A stretch of 64,000 nucleotides of DNA from Castanopsis chinensis (taxonomy: Eukaryota > Streptophyta > Magnoliopsida > Fagales > Fagaceae). This document shows, one piece after another, positions 51,634 to 64,000 of the stretch (the first letter of the stretch is position 1; each line of letters opens with the position of its first letter). The stretch lies in the NCBI GenBank assembly GCA_032878915.1, contig JAVQMG010000115.1, positions 5,236,501 to 5,300,500 of the forward strand, written 5' to 3'. Below the pieces are notes generated by a model. That model searched no databases. It was not told the DNA's origin and worked only from the letters and a program-made list of their open reading frames with translations. The position numbers and the translations under genes are program-made.

Positions 51634-54055
51634 TATGAGAGACTGCCCTTAATTGGGTTGCTCCCATAAAAGAGATTCGGGTGCTTTTAAGGGCACGTCT
51701 CTTTTTGGGTAAGTGGTATGGAGTCGCCACTTATTTTTTTTATACAAAAAAATACATACAAATCACATAATCAAAATAGTTCATTGTCATTGATTAAATG
51801 AATAAAAGTACAATCTTAGTAAATTAAACCTTACAAGGCTTTGAGTCTTAGTTACAATCTATGGAAAAGAATACAAACTTTCAGTCCTAGTTACAATCTA
51901 CCAAAAATTAAAAAGACAAAACACTAATCTGCCTATTCAAAAATCCTGAACTCAGGGGTTAGGTTACGAAATAGGAAGGTGTTAGGTACCTGTTTCGCCC
52001 AGACAAAGTCTGGTCTTCTAGACTCTAATGACGAATACTTCTTTTTTTGCATGATATGAATGATATGTTGAACATACATGACAGACACATTGACTAAAAT
52101 TAATTCAAATAAATTTACCAAATGAATGTATCCTCTTTTTAGAAAAATTCAAATATGTTTTTTTAATTAAAAAAATTCAAATTTGTAAAGAAAAATCATA
52201 TCTGTTTTTATGTAGATAAAAAATTAGATTTTGTAAAGAAAATCATATCTATTTTTATGTAGATAAAAAAATGGCTTTGTAAAGAAAATCGGATTTGTTT
52301 TGGAATAAAGTTAAAGAAGGTGATTTTTATCAAGAAAAATCAAATCTATTTTGTGAATAAGAAAAATTGAGATTTGTAAAAAAAAAAAATCAGATCTTTT
52401 TTTTATGAATAAAATGAGAAAAAGACTTTTTGGAAGAAGAACTATACTCATGAGATAAATCTATTTTACATGCATCACACAAAAAATCAACCCAACTTTT
52501 AGTTTCTTCTTTTAAATTTCAAAATCTGCAATTTTGAAACAAAGAAAATTTTTCGTAAAAAAATTAGATCTGTATTTAATGAAAATACAAATAAGTTTTT
52601 AAAGTTAAAAAATGAAAATACAGATTAGTTTTTAGTGTTAAAAAAAAAAAAATCAGATCTGCATTTAAAGAAAATACAGATAAGTTTTAAGAGTTAAAAA
52701 AATCTAATCTGAAAAATCGGATCAGTTTGTAAGGTTAAAAAAAATTAGATCTGAAAAATCAGATTAGTTTTTAGTTTAAAGAAAAAAATCAGATCTGAAA
52801 AATCATATCAGTTTTTAGTTTAAAGAAATCTTTGATAATTGGTAGATTTTGAAATTTAAGAGAGAGATCACAAAAAAAAAAAAAAAAAAAAAAAAAATCA
52901 TCCAAGGACATATTTAAAGAAAAATTATAAACCAAACATGGCAATTATATCAAGAATAAAAAATAATAAAAACATCCTAAACCTATTCATGCATTACCAA
53001 ACCAAATTAATAGAGAGGAACAAAAAAGAAAGGAAAAGAAATAAACTACCTCTTGCAAGAGAGTGCTCTTCTTAGTACAATAATATTTTAGGATTCAAAG
53101 AAATTTTATTCAATTCTTTGAAGCCTAAAATACTTCGCTTATAAAAAAGAAATTCCTAAGGCAAGAGCCTCCAGAACGTCTTTAATATAAGGGGGTTAAG
53201 AAAAGAAGAGAAGAGCCAGAGAGAGGGGGGGGGGGGGGGGTCAAAAAGTGTGAAAAAGTATACTGAATTTCGAGAGGCATCTTCTATTTATAGAGGTTGA
53301 GATGTTTCGAAAAATTAGCTGAATGATCAAATACGAATTGGGACGTGTCCTTATCCCTAAAAAATTAAAAAAAATGTAAGGTTTATCTCAATCTAGGAGC
53401 CCTAGGGCCGTGCCCACAATTTCTGTCAATCAGCACTTGGAAAGTGCTGATTGGCACTCCAAGAGTGTCGAATGGCCCTCTTGGGTGCTGGACCCACGTT
53501 TGAGTTTTGGTCTACTTTGGACTCCTATTTTGAGGTTTTTTGAGTCGGGGCTTCCACTTAGACGCTTTTTTAATCCGTATTCTAAAAATCAAACCCCTTT
53601 TTTGGATATTCAGGTCTTTACAGTGACGATTATCTTGTAAATAAATACTCCAAAAAGTCTTGATTATCTACAATTTTGTTGTTATCTGATTATCTACTTT
53701 ATTCCCATGCAAGCAAGTCTATTTTCAACACTATCTAACAACCAATCTCAAAATTATTTAATTAATTTTAATTGTCTAGTCAATCAAAATTAATTTAAAT
53801 TAATCATGCGTGGTCGGTTCCACCCAAACAAAATGTATACAGACCATACAAACTTGATTATGTGATATCTTTCAATCCGATGGTCCGATATAAAGATTGG
53901 ACATACCATCACAAACGTTAGAATCTCAAGATCATTTTTATGATATGAAATGAATTAATTAATACATATAATGCAATCATGAATTTTGGGTATATGAATG
54001 ATCATTCTAGCCATCTTCCTAAATTAAATTATAGGTGCAAAATCGAGTGTCTACA
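51634..54055 (-). mobile_element. Solo-LTR-like block of a large gypsy element
   Basis: The right end, read on the minus strand, is TGTAGACACTCGATTTTGCA, a typical plant gypsy LTR start. ATTAC occurs at 51629-51633 and 54056-54060 as a likely target duplication. TGGCGACTCC (51729-51720, minus strand), the Tat-type primer motif, lies near the other end, so the left boundary is not fully clear. The interior has two zones of short degenerate repeats (about 52140-52290 and 52550-52850, with AAAATCAGATCTG words), a poly-A run (about 52872-52897) and a poly-G run (53227-53240). Confidence 0.6.
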
Positions 54056-55529
54056 ATTACATTTATGAAACAAGCAATTAGGGTTGTCTAGGGGTCAATC
54101 TAGGTTGATTTTGGACTCAACTTGAAATTGACCTGCACAGGTCGAATGGAAGAAGATGAGACTCCCAATTGACTGCCAATCACCACAAGTCAAATTGGAT
54201 TGAACTCTAGAAAATTATTGGTCGATTTGTTGAAAACGTAAAGGGTGACAGTGGGCTAAGGAAAGAAAAACTTGGCTGGGTCTGAGTTAGAGAGTGTCAA
54301 ACATCATCGGATCTAAGCCGAAGTCACCAGATCTAAGCATATTTGATAAAAATATTGCCAAATAACCAAAGGTCATCAGATCTAAGTAGATCTGAAAAGG
54401 ATATAGCCAAATCTGAGTAGAGGAGGGTTGATCATTGCCAAATCTAAGTGGAATGGGGCTGATTTAAAGTGGTGGTTGGTCGAGTCTGGTGGCTCAGGTT
54501 TTAGAGGAGAAAACCTACCACTTGACTTGTCGAACTCAAGTTCTGAAGGCTAAAACTTGCTGCCAATTGCCAGAGTTGTCAAATCGAGCAGTAAACAGGT
54601 CGGTCCGGATGGGTTGGTCAGTTTGGTCAAGTGTTTGGGTTACTTGGACACCCTTACAAGTGGCTATCAATCCACAAAATGAGAAATGATGGTTACATCA
54701 ATGCTTATATATAACACAACCCTACCCAATATGAATCCCTAAAGTATCCTTAACTTTACCATACCATATCGCTCCATTCCACTCTACTACACATATAAGG
54801 CCATTGGATTGGTTGGCCCAAAAAAATATAAGTCAATTCCAACAATAGTTAGTTTCCACCTTAACCTGAAGAGGTTTGTCTAGAACATCTTAAATAGCAT
54901 GATTAGTTCTAGTTGTTAGCCTATATATGTATTTCCTTAAGTATCAATAATCTTCCAAATTCTTGTTCTTTTTTATATTTTTGGCCAAAATGCAAAATGA
55001 CCTTATAGTGCCTATTATCAGTTTTGTATTAGATCCCTAGGATTTAAGAATTGTCCAAATTTACCCTTCCATCTTAATCTCGTTAACTATAACTAACAAA
55101 AAAATGGTCACGTGCACGTGGTATGCACATGATCACTCTACTTAAAAAATAATTTAAAAAAGCATTATGTGAATAGCACGTGATCATTTCTTGCCAATTA
55201 TAGTAATTAATGAAATTGAGATAGAGGGGTCAATTTGGATAATTCTTAAATGTTGGGATAAATAATACAAGTTTGATAGCTAAGGAGGTTAGTTTGCAAT
55301 GTACCTAAACCCCAAAGGGTCTTTTAGCATTTTTTTTTTCCCTCCTTTTTTTTTTTAAAAAAAATTTTAATTCAATAATTACAATTTGAAGGGTGAAATA
55401 TTTGAAACTTGAAGTTTCCATTAGAAACATCAAGAAGTGCAAATCAAACTACAAGACTATGGGCATAATTGTTTGAATTTTACTACTATAATAATATGTA
55501 TTTTCACTTTAATTGTGTTTCCTTACCAC
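54056..55529. other. Non-coding DNA
   Basis: No gene is seen. The block 54290-54640 contains recurring words (CAGATCTAAG, CCAAATCTAAGT, GGTCGAGTC) suggesting degenerate repetition; 54640-55529 is AT-rich. Confidence 0.4.
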
Positions 55530-56204
55530 TCCGTTTGTTTTGAAGTAAAATATTTTTCGGAAAATGTTTTCCCATTTTCAGGTTTTTGTTTGCATGTAAA
55601 ATGTGGTCAAACTTGTAAAATAATTATGTTGACTTTAAAATCCTTTAAAAATTGATAAACATTTTACGAAAATACACAATGTCTTCCCCTCCCACCATTT
55701 GGTGGCTAGATCATTGGTTCGAGTGGGTTGGGTAGTTAGTGCTAATGATTCAGTGGCCGGAGCTACTGTTGTTGATGGTCCAATGGTCAGAGACATCATT
55801 CTGATGACCAGTGCTAATAGTGTGGTAATTGGAGATGCCCTTTTGATAGTGATCATGACAATCCAACCACCATTTTCACAACCAATGTCAGCAGTCCGAT
55901 CACCGAAGACATCCCTTTCTACAGTGGTCACTGATGGTCCGATCATTAAAGCCACCATTCTGGCGATCTGGCAATTGGAGACACTGTTTTGATGACCAGT
56001 GTTCGGCGGTTCATTTACTAAATACATCATTCTAACGGCTGTCTTCGGTGATTTGCTCATCGTAACCACTGTTCCGGTGGTTCAATCACTGGACCTCCGA
56101 CACTAGTTGGTTTAGTGGTTGAGATACAAGTTTTAGTGATTTTCTTGAAAAGTTTTACATATCATACCGAACACCTAAAAATATTTTACTTCAAAACAAA
56201 CGGA
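55530..56204. mobile_element. Non-autonomous TIR element, about 675 bp
   Basis: Left end TCCGTTTGTTTTGAAGTAAA...; the right end carries the inverse (ATTTTACTTCAAAACAAACGGA). At least 28 bp pair nearly perfectly. The middle (about 55690-56070) is GC-richer and built from repeated words (GATCCGATC-like, GGTGGTT, CACTGATGG). It has open frames in both strands that look like by-products of this repetition. No target duplication is clear. Confidence 0.65.
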
Positions 56205-56598
56205 CCATACATTTAAGATATTTTTACATGTAATTGCTTAGTGTGTGTAGGATAGAGGGAGTATACTCATCTAAAATTCCAACGAGTTGTTATATCAAAG
56301 ATTAGTTCCATCCTTAATCTAAATAACAACTGGATGAACAAAGCATGAACACCCAAATGTAAGATTTACCCACTAGCTAGAGTTCAAAAGGCCAAAAAGA
56401 TTAGCTTGACTTTTGGAGGGTAGTTATAAGTTATAACCTCGATGAAAACCCTCACCTCATTTTTCTCTCTTTATTGACAAATATTTAAAGTCTATGCTTA
56501 GGGGCTATGTAGCAACTAAAGATCTTTGCGGTTAGTCTGAAATAGGGTAGGCTTTGTCATTGTCTCAATCATGAAGCCTAGTCCACTCATCACTATAA

Positions 56599-56854
56599 GG
56601 GAGCGTTTGGTTCTCTGTGATGTGCCCTTAATATGATGTACATTACAATGATATGACATTAAGGTTTTTGGTTTATTTTATTTTTTTCTAACATTACCAT
56701 AATTTTAAATTACAAAATATATTACATCATCTTAATCTCATCACCTTCCTAAACAACATAATGTTGTATTCTTGTATTGAGATTACATTAATGTAAGACT
56801 ACAATAATGTAATATTATGGCGTAATGTAATATCACAACAAACCAAATGCCCCC
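56599..56854. mobile_element. Tourist/Harbinger-like MITE, 256 bp
   Basis: Left end GGGAGCGTTTGGTT; inverted right end GGGGGCATTTGGTT. TAA at 56596-56598 and 56855-56857 is the 3-bp duplication expected for PIF/Harbinger elements. The interior has repeated ATGTAATRTTA words. Confidence 0.7.
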
Positions 56855-56959
56855 TAAAAGTAAATGTTGCCATTACCATAAGAAATCTAAGGTATAATAA
56901 AAACAAATGTAAAATAATGACCATAGGAAATATTAGGTCAAACAAAACAAGTGATCCTC

Positions 56960-57067
56960 TAATAACACAGAGAAATAAATGTAACGTACTATAATTAATG
57001 CTGTGAAGTCATCATTTCAACCACAGCATTAATTATAGTACGTTACATTTATTTCTCTGTGTTATTA
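56960..57067. repeat. Perfect inverted repeat, 46-bp arms, 16-base loop
   Basis: 56960-57005 and 57022-57067 are exact reverse complements (left arm starts TAATAACACAGAGAAATAAA, ends AATGCTGTG). The loop is AAGTCATCATTTCAAC. The complete lack of mismatches in an AT-rich non-coding region implies a recent origin or gene conversion. No target duplication is seen directly at its ends. Confidence 0.95.
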
Positions 57068-57113
57068 TGATAGCATTTATTTCTCAACCTATTATAATAA
57101 GTTAATAACACGG

Positions 57114-57150
<37 letters not shown>

Positions 57151-57677
57151 AATTTGACGAGTTATTAAGTTGTGATTGATATAACATTATATTTATATTG
57201 CCTCATTACTCTCAACATTTTTACTGTATAGTAATTATAATATATTAACTCACCGATTGTGAAAAAAATCGTGAAATCTTGTGTCACTCTATGTATAGTT
57301 TTAAATTAACACAATGTTACTTGAACATAATTTATGAAGAATTGGAGCGAAAATCAAAGATGATATTCACCCTGATTAATTTTAATCAATTACCCAAGTT
57401 GATTAAATTAAATAATTATGCAAAGGTCCAATTTAAAGTGCGATAGGCACAACCAAATTTCCAAAATCTGGTGTAGAGGAAAATAAATTAATACAGGTGA
57501 TTTAGTCACGATGAGAAAAATTTTATCAGGAGAACCCCAATGGGTGTTCAAAAGTTATTTTGGTTAGATGACCATTTAATTAATTTTTGTGTTTTTTGGG
57601 TTAGAATAATATTATAATTTTTTTAGTATCAATTTCAGAGGGGGCCATATCAAATTCTTTAACCAAAAATTTCAATA

Positions 57678-57708
<31 letters not shown>

Positions 57709-58384
57709 TATATACACACACCATATAATGATAATAACAAAAAATTCAAAAAATCTAGGGGGGTGGGGGGGGGGGGGCATGGCCTCCCCTGGCCTAAGGC
57801 TAATTTAAACCTTAATAATATATGTTTGTTAATAATTACTATAATTATCAAATTTTATATTTAGACTATATATATTAAATCTCTCAAAAAATAAAAAGAC
57901 TATATATATTAAAAATTTCTATGCTTTACATAATTAATTTCATAAGTTTTGACCCATTATAGTAGATAATCTTTTCAATAATGCTAATGCCACACACACA
58001 TACTTTGCCATAACTGTCTTTCATAGCAAATTGTGATTGACTATTTGTTGCTATCACATTGACTCTTTACTACTCAAAATCTGTCACATTGAACAGTTAT
58101 CACAAGGTGCGTGTCTTTGTGTGTGGTACTAGAATTATTGTAATCTTTTACACCTTTCATTTTTTTTTTTTCTTTTTTGGAAAATGTTAAATGTACTACA
58201 AATTTTACTAGGTGAAAATTATAAATTGGTGTGGCAATAAATATGGTTGGTGGGTTTCAACTTTCATTTCAATTGCTTATAATTGAATTTTGAATTCCCG
58301 TTTTTTAATTGGTATATCAATTTATAAGATCAATGTAGTAAAACTTGTTGTACTTGTATTACTACTCTTTCCTTTTTAAGAGTG
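57068..58384. other. AT-rich non-coding DNA
   Basis: (AT)n at about 57117-57146, mixed AT/AC microsatellite at about 57679-57722, and a G-run at 57758-57777. No gene is seen. Confidence 0.5.
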
Positions 58385-58620
58385 CCTCACAGGTTATTAG
58401 GCAAGCAAGGGTCTTAGCCCACTCTGTTGCCCACGTTTGGGCATGTGCTTGTAGTTGTAATAGTAGAGCCTTCGGAGGAATGCCACCCATCTCCTCCTTC
58501 CTGGAAACTGTCTTGTGTTCCCAAGAAGGAGATGGAATGCAATCCTTTGCTTTTGTTACTAAATAAAAAAAAGTTTATTAAAATCAAAAAAGAAAAAGAA
58601 AAATGAAGTGTTTGTTAAAA
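58385..58620 (+). mobile_element. Probable LINE 3' end (RNase-H-domain tail)
   Basis: The plus strand reads QVIRQARVLAHSVAHVWA, then GGMPPISSFLETVL and a stop near 58563, followed by A-rich sequence. The spacing of VAH and PP.SFLE..L fits the C-terminal end of the RNase-H-like domain of plant L1-type LINEs. Only the last 60 or so codons would be present. Confidence 0.4.
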
Positions 58621-61600
58621 AAAAAAAAAAATAAATGGATTTGATCCAATGGGGGTAAGAAATTTTTTGTTGATACCTAACCTAACCTTGTTAACGGTGA
58701 GAGGCAGAAAAATAAAGTTCATAGACAAATTTCAAAAGAGAGAGATAGAGATAGATATGTCTTTTCTCATAGTTGAAAACAGAGGTTAGGTACCCGTCAT
58801 TCTCAAACCGAGACTACTAGAAAAAAAAGTGCATACCAAAAAAACACATTAGAATATTTTATGTATATGAACTTTGATTAATTGGTCAATTAAGGGTCAG
58901 GAGTCGGGACAATCACAAATTTCTTGAAATACATTTACGGAAATGTTTTTTCATGCCACACTATTTGAAATTTGATATGGATTTAATATTTGATTCCCTC
59001 AACTTTGTTTTTATTCTAGTTTATTCTTGCCTCTGATTTGTATAACAGTACCTCTCATTTTCATCTCTCAATCATGTCGATAATGGTGGCGAGATTTTGT
59101 AAAGTTACATCATAGTTAAATCGAATGGCCGTCATTTTCAGTCATGGGGACCATTATTTCTTCTTTCTTGCCACTAGCCCTACTTTCTTTTTCTTTTTCT
59201 TTTTTTTTTTTTTTTTTTTGAGAGGTAATGCTCAGTGTTTGGCCAAGTTTTCGAGCATTGAAAAATATTTTCAAGAAAACTTTGGCTCCCCCCGATTCAA
59301 ATTTATAGTCGGCAACCTGCTTTCTTGTGAAACATGATTGAGGATCAACTTGTATTGTTCTTTTTAAAATGCCGATCAACTTCGAGGGTTGTGGCTTAAA
59401 AAAAGGTTCCCACTAAGCTATTTTTGCGTAATGTTTCAGGACCAGCTTCTCCTATTGCCTCTCTCATAAATTATTTAGTTTTAAGTGAAGGAGTAAAAAT
59501 TGTTCTTTGTTTTCGTATTTTGTCCTCTACTTCATGGTTTATCTGCAAATCAAGGGGAGTAAAAAAAAATGACCTTAAGTCAATCAAGTTAAAGTGTTCA
59601 TTGAAGATTGCTTCCTTTCTTTAACTTTAAGCCTTTAACTTAAAAAGAAAAGAGAAGTAAAAATAATGATGAAACTTTAAACACTGTCTGTATCTTTCGA
59701 AAAGCTATGGATTGTTGGGAGATTAGATTTGTCCAAGTTAAAAGCTACGTGGTTTGATACAACATATTAACTATTCACTCTTTTATTACTGATAGAAAGC
59801 TTGCTCAAATAATCAATCACACTACTCACACATAAAGATGTCAAGAAAGTTAAAATTTTCAACATAAATATTTTACCTTTTATCTATAGATGTGGGGGAA
59901 AACTGACAAAGAAAGTCATTGGAAAATTAGTTCCATGTTAACTTTTTGTTCATATTGTTCGCTTGGGCTAGTTTATAAATAAAGCTAAACGGTCTGTCCT
60001 CATCTCTTGTCTGCATTCTTGAGTATTTTGCATTGCAGACAGATTTAGAAAGGATTAGCTAAACAGAACAAACAAACAAAAAACCAAAAACAAAAACAAA
60101 AACAAAATTACGTCAAAGATTTATGCTTAAATACTATTTCTGGTAAAGTGAGAGTCACTTAAAATTTTGAAGGCAAATACCCAATCAGCACTTTAGGTCA
60201 GTACCTAGCTCCTAATTCCTCGCTATCCAAACCCAATACAAATATAGAAATTGGAATGTCTCTCCGATCCTAATCAATTCCATACTTATTATAGGGGTGC
60301 GTTACATGCAGTTTTATCATCCTATGCTATGAATTTTACAGATAACATGACAATTGCATTGCGTCATGGATGATTATTCTGGTAGGTGGTACCACAAGTA
60401 GAAAACACCGCACCTGACAAAATTTTCACAATTTATATTTCTCTAGACATAATAGTATTCAATTTTATCCAAGATAAGACCAATATTAAAATGGTCTATA
60501 TATATAGCTATGTTGATTAAAAATGGAAAATAAAAGGGAATTCCATGTGAAGGATGCCAGTCTTTTGGGACCTACACTCCTACATAGTACGCACAACTGG
60601 AAAAGTATTACTTTCTTCTTCTTCTTCTTCTTGTTTTTTTTTTTTTTTTTTTGGTTGCTTAAAGGAAAGTATAAAGTATAAACTGTAATTACTGGGACAA
60701 ATAATGGTTTGCAATTTGCATGTAGTGAGTCTGAGTGCAAATGAAAATCTTGGGTCACATTGCTCCAAGAATTAATACGAGAGGGAGCTTTCTAATAATA
60801 GAGAAGAAAGCACAAGTTAGGGAACACGAAGATTACTATACATTACTTCTAACTTCTCCAACAGACACAAGATAAATCAACCAACCCCCACCCCATGTGG
60901 AGTGCGCCAAAGTTAGGTCTCCCACCAAATTGACTTAAGAGTCTTAAGACCATTTTTTAGGCCATAATTGACCTTAGACTATTAAAAACTAGAGAAAAAT
61001 AATGTCAGGAACCATAGGCTAGCTGCTCGGGCTGTCTTCAATTTTCATTCTAAATTCCAATTCCAAATTGTAAAGAAGTATATTATAGAACAACGGTAAA
61101 AGGAGTACAAACGTAAGACGACAATCTGCCAATAATTGTTTGCATAACGAACTTCATATTTTGAGATTTGTACGTATTAGTAGTATTAAAAATTCTTGAG
61201 ATAAGGTTATTCAAAATAGACTACCTCCCAAGTCCAAGATGACTCCCGTATTATGTTGTAGTTTGAATCTTAATGCCAAACCTGCCCAATATTATGGAAA
61301 CTGATTTAGCTGTACTTTGTTTTTAACTAGAGCTTTGAGTTCAATTTTCAATACCATCCACGCGTTTTTCTTACCCAAAAAAAATCCCCTTAGATGTTGA
61401 GGGGAAACTCCCTTTTGGAAAGAATAATCTCAATGTTTCATACTTAGTTGCTTGGAAATTTCATTTAATTACATTATTCTATGTTATTAGGCTTAAAACT
61501 TTGGTGTTGTACCAAACAATTATTCTCCGTCTCTCTCTTTTATTCTTACAATAAGTGAAGGAATTTCTCTCTAAGATTCTTGGTAATTACTCTCTTTTTT

Positions 61601-62706
61601 TGTTTTCAACAAAACATAACGTTTTATTAAATAATCATATGAAGCTTTCTTTTATCGAAACATCTCATAATAATCATACTAAGCTTTCTAGTTAACACAT
61701 TTCCGATATGCTCCATAAAGAATGGTGATTATTTGCATGTAATTAATTGAAATATTTATATTTGCTTATGCTAAAAGCCTTGTAGCCCAGATTGATACTT
61801 CAAACTATTTTTAACTTGGACGTTCAAGATTTAAGTAACATCTTAATTCTCATCTACTATCAAATTATCCAAAATATTAAAAATAAATAAAAATACATTT
61901 GCTCTTTTTATACAGCAGCATCAATGCAAAATTTTATAAAACTACTAGAAATTTTGACACCTACAAAGTCAAAAATATGTAGTTCTGCCGAGAATACTTC
62001 AAGCTTGGAGTCTTGACTCTTGACCAATGCTCCCAATTTGAACTGGAATACAACCGCAAGCTGCGTCCAAATCCGATTGGGATTGGTTTTAATTTTTTGT
62101 TGCTACGGATCGTGACTGCTATCCACTCTCCCTCTCTGTTTACAAACACATGTGATTGAACTTGTCTCAAATATTGTCATATTGGAGGCTTAGGAGCGCA
62201 TCCCTGCAGCACCGCACTAGCAGAAATCAATCAAACTTAAAGCAAAACAGCTAGTCCATTATCAAGTAGGCATGCTTTGTGCACCACATTATATTCATCA
62301 TCATCACCATCAACCTTACTTTAAATCTAAGGTATATTGACAATTGAAAATGCGTCCAACAGTCTCAGCAATTACAGCCAGCTGTCATGCTGACGTTGTC
62401 TAATCCCAAATCCAAATGTGAACATGTCTGTAGACCAATCACATAAAGCTGGTGTAATAAATTCCACTCTCTCTTTGAAAAACATTACGTACTCTTTCCT
62501 CCTTTTACTTCGCAGCAAAACTACAAAAAGATTCTATGCAGAGGATTTAAGTAGAAAGAGAAAAAAGACCGTCACTCACACAAAAGACTTTCCTGGAAGA
62601 AAAGAGTATCAGAATTGCGGTAGAGAGAGAGTGAGACCCAGGAAAAAAAATGGGGTTTTCAGTATAGGTCTAGTGAAAAGGTAAGAGCTTTGAGGCTAAA
62701 GCTAAA
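58621..62706. other. Non-coding DNA upstream of the receptor kinase gene
   Basis: No gene is recognised. Poly-A/T runs lie at 58617-58632, about 59197-59219 and about 60634-60651. Open frames over them are artefacts. The last few hundred bases should hold the promoter and 5' UTR of the LRR kinase gene. A purine-rich leader (about 62545-62660, GAAAGAGAAAAAAGACC, AGAGAGAGAGTGAGA) fits a 5' UTR. No clear TATA box is seen. Confidence 0.45.
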
Positions 62707-63136
62707 ATGGGTTTTCTTCACTCTCTCATCTCTGTGCTTCTTTTGCTCATATTTTCTGCTCCACGACCTGTTCGTGGAAATGTTGAGCTGAAATCTCTCA
62801 TGGAGTTGAAGTCCTCGCTAGACCCAGAGAACAAGTTGTTGCAGTCGTGGACGACTGAGGGTGATCCATGTAGTGGTTCATTTATGGGCGTAGCATGCAA
62901 CGAGCATCGCAAAGTGGCTAACATTTCTTTGCAGGGAAAGGGTCTCTCTGGCAAGGTTTCAGGAGCTGTGGCTGAGCTGAAATGCTTGACAGGGTTGTAC
63001 CTGCACTACAACAATTTGGCAGGAGAGATTCCCAGAGAGATTTCCAATCTTACTGAGCTGAATGATCTCTATCTCAACGTGAACAATCTATCTGGTGATA
63101 TACCCAATGAGATAGTGAAAATGGATAGTCTTCAAG
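62707..63136 (+). CDS. LRR receptor-like kinase, first exon (gene continues past the window)
   Basis: The frame opens MGFLHSLISVLLLLIFSA, a signal peptide ending near residue 24, then NVELKSLMELKSSLDPENK, the LRR N-terminal cap helix. LQSWTTEGDPCSGSFMGVAC follows, with the paired cysteines of that cap. Leucine-rich repeats start with VANISLQGKGLSG and continue LTGLYLHYNNLAGEIPREI, LTELNDLYLNVNNLSGDIP. The exon ends LQ plus one base before GTTAGT, the usual phase for an intron inside an LRR array. The wording is close to Arabidopsis At5g51560-type LRR kinases (small LRR-IV-like group), so a transmembrane segment and kinase domain are expected beyond 64000. It would sit in the plasma membrane; its ligand is unknown. 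Confidence 0.9.
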
Positions 63137-64000
63137 GTTAGTGTTTGCTTGGTTCTATGGATTTATATAAAAGTTTCAGTTTTGCTCACAGATTTATACA
63201 TTTTCTAGTCTTGTTTTATGGGTTTTCTGGTGCCTTTGTGCTACTGTTAGTTTGCCAGAAGCTAACTGAAGTGAATTTCCCATTCTTTCCTTTTTGCATG
63301 TCGTTTTTTTCTCTCTATTTTATCTATGTGATATGGGATTTGTAATTTAGGAGCAAATGGGTGGTTGTCAGCTAAATACGCGAATTTATTATTGAGAGAG
63401 GAGGTTCAATTTTGCTTGCATTTGAAGGTTTAATTTCTCTGAATTAGTGTAAGTGTATATCTGGTTTATTTGAATGATATTTGTTGCTGAGAAAACTGAG
63501 AGAAGGAAGAGAAGGATCAAATTTTAAAATCTGGAGTAAGCTGTTTGGGATAGAACTTCCTTAAGTGGGGGTAAATGTGGTATTGGTGTGGCATTCTGAG
63601 TTGTTTGTTTGCCCCAGTCCCAAATTGTAAAGATATTTCTCATATGCATAGTTGTCTGTTATGTGGCTTTTATGGTAATCTTTGGATCGTAGGCCTCATG
63701 GAGAACTAAGTTCATTGATTTACTATTCTTTTTCCCTGGGTTTGGGAATGTATCGTCTTCAATCATTCTTCTGAGTTGTTTTTCTTTGATCAAGTGGGGT
63801 AATCATAGCCAAATAGCTAAATACAATAGGGAGAAGTTTCAACTTCACTTGTTAATATCTGCATCTGGACCACTTCAGTTTACATTTGCTTTTTATCAGT
63901 ACCATCAAAAAGAAAAGAATAGAGGCAATTGCACAAAAGAAAAGAACCGTGTTTGAGCTGCATCTTTTTTGTTGTCTTTGTTTACCTTGTAAATTATGTA
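63137..64000 (+). other. First intron of the LRR kinase gene
   Basis: Starts GTTAGTG at the exon border and runs to the window edge without a recognisable second exon. It is T-rich, as is usual for plant introns. Short open frames (for example 63145-63345) have no domain features. Confidence 0.7.

Noticed and set aside
55635..56069. 144-codon minus-strand frame and its plus-strand partner
   Set aside because: Both arise from repeated words inside a TIR element; open frames on both strands over the same repeats argue against coding.
59116..59379. Lys/Glu-rich minus-strand frame
   Set aside because: It is the translation of a poly-T/CTTTTT tract with no conserved domain.
1..64000. tRNA or rRNA genes
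   Set aside because: I looked for cloverleaf-like arms and rRNA phrases and saw none; only primer-site fragments complementary to tRNA ends are present. A tRNAscan-type search would settle it.

Overview
The window reads as nuclear DNA of a woody eudicot plant. It is AT-rich and intron-rich, and holds two recognisable plant genes plus the terminal exons of a third, buried in transposable elements. The style of the gypsy elements and of the LINE tails (ACTTATCAAAAA-type) reminds me of Fagaceae (oak/chestnut), but nothing in the window proves the family.

Layout. 1-6500: old repeat-derived DNA, with a decayed minus-strand LTR element, a Stowaway-like MITE, a Mutator-type MITE with a perfect 9-bp target duplication, and a 100-bp tandem repeat. 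6565-12236: the 3' five or six exons of a maspardin (SPG21-like alpha/beta hydrolase) gene on the plus strand, with several LINE remnants in its introns; the N-terminal exons were not found. 12260-13695: a diverged three-copy tandem repeat beginning in the presumed maspardin 3' UTR. 14061-41078: a nest of LTR retrotransposons. A very large Ty3/gypsy element of the Tat type (about 14.7 kb once insertions are subtracted) lies on the minus strand between ACTCA duplications, and had itself landed in a MITE. A second, plus-strand Tat-type element of 11.4 kb (14369-25749, duplication GTAGG) sits inside one of its LTRs. A 963-bp solo LTR or short LTR element (40003-40965) sits inside the other LTR.

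Both Tat elements carry gag, protease, RT, a first RNase H, a second archaeal-type RNase H and integrase. Each also carries a long, apparently spliced gene in antisense orientation near its 3' LTR: a plant-mobile-domain-like protein in the outer element, and a protein with a gypsy-associated N-terminal domain and a coiled coil in the inner one. All of these reading frames are broken. The outer RT reads YMGD and its integrase has lost an Asp; the inner integrase has lost the segment with its catalytic Glu.

41149-64000: further non-autonomous DNA elements (two with TTA/TAA duplications), a perfect 46-bp-arm hairpin at 56960-57067, a MITE with a perfect 33-bp internal hairpin, a solo-LTR-like block (51634-54055), an intact intronless CML13/14-type EF-hand gene on the minus strand (47999-48442), and at the right edge the first exon of an LRR receptor-like kinase (62707-63136) that continues past the window.

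The genes do not form a shared pathway. The biological interest is the nested Tat elements with their antisense genes, and the hairpin-forming elements.
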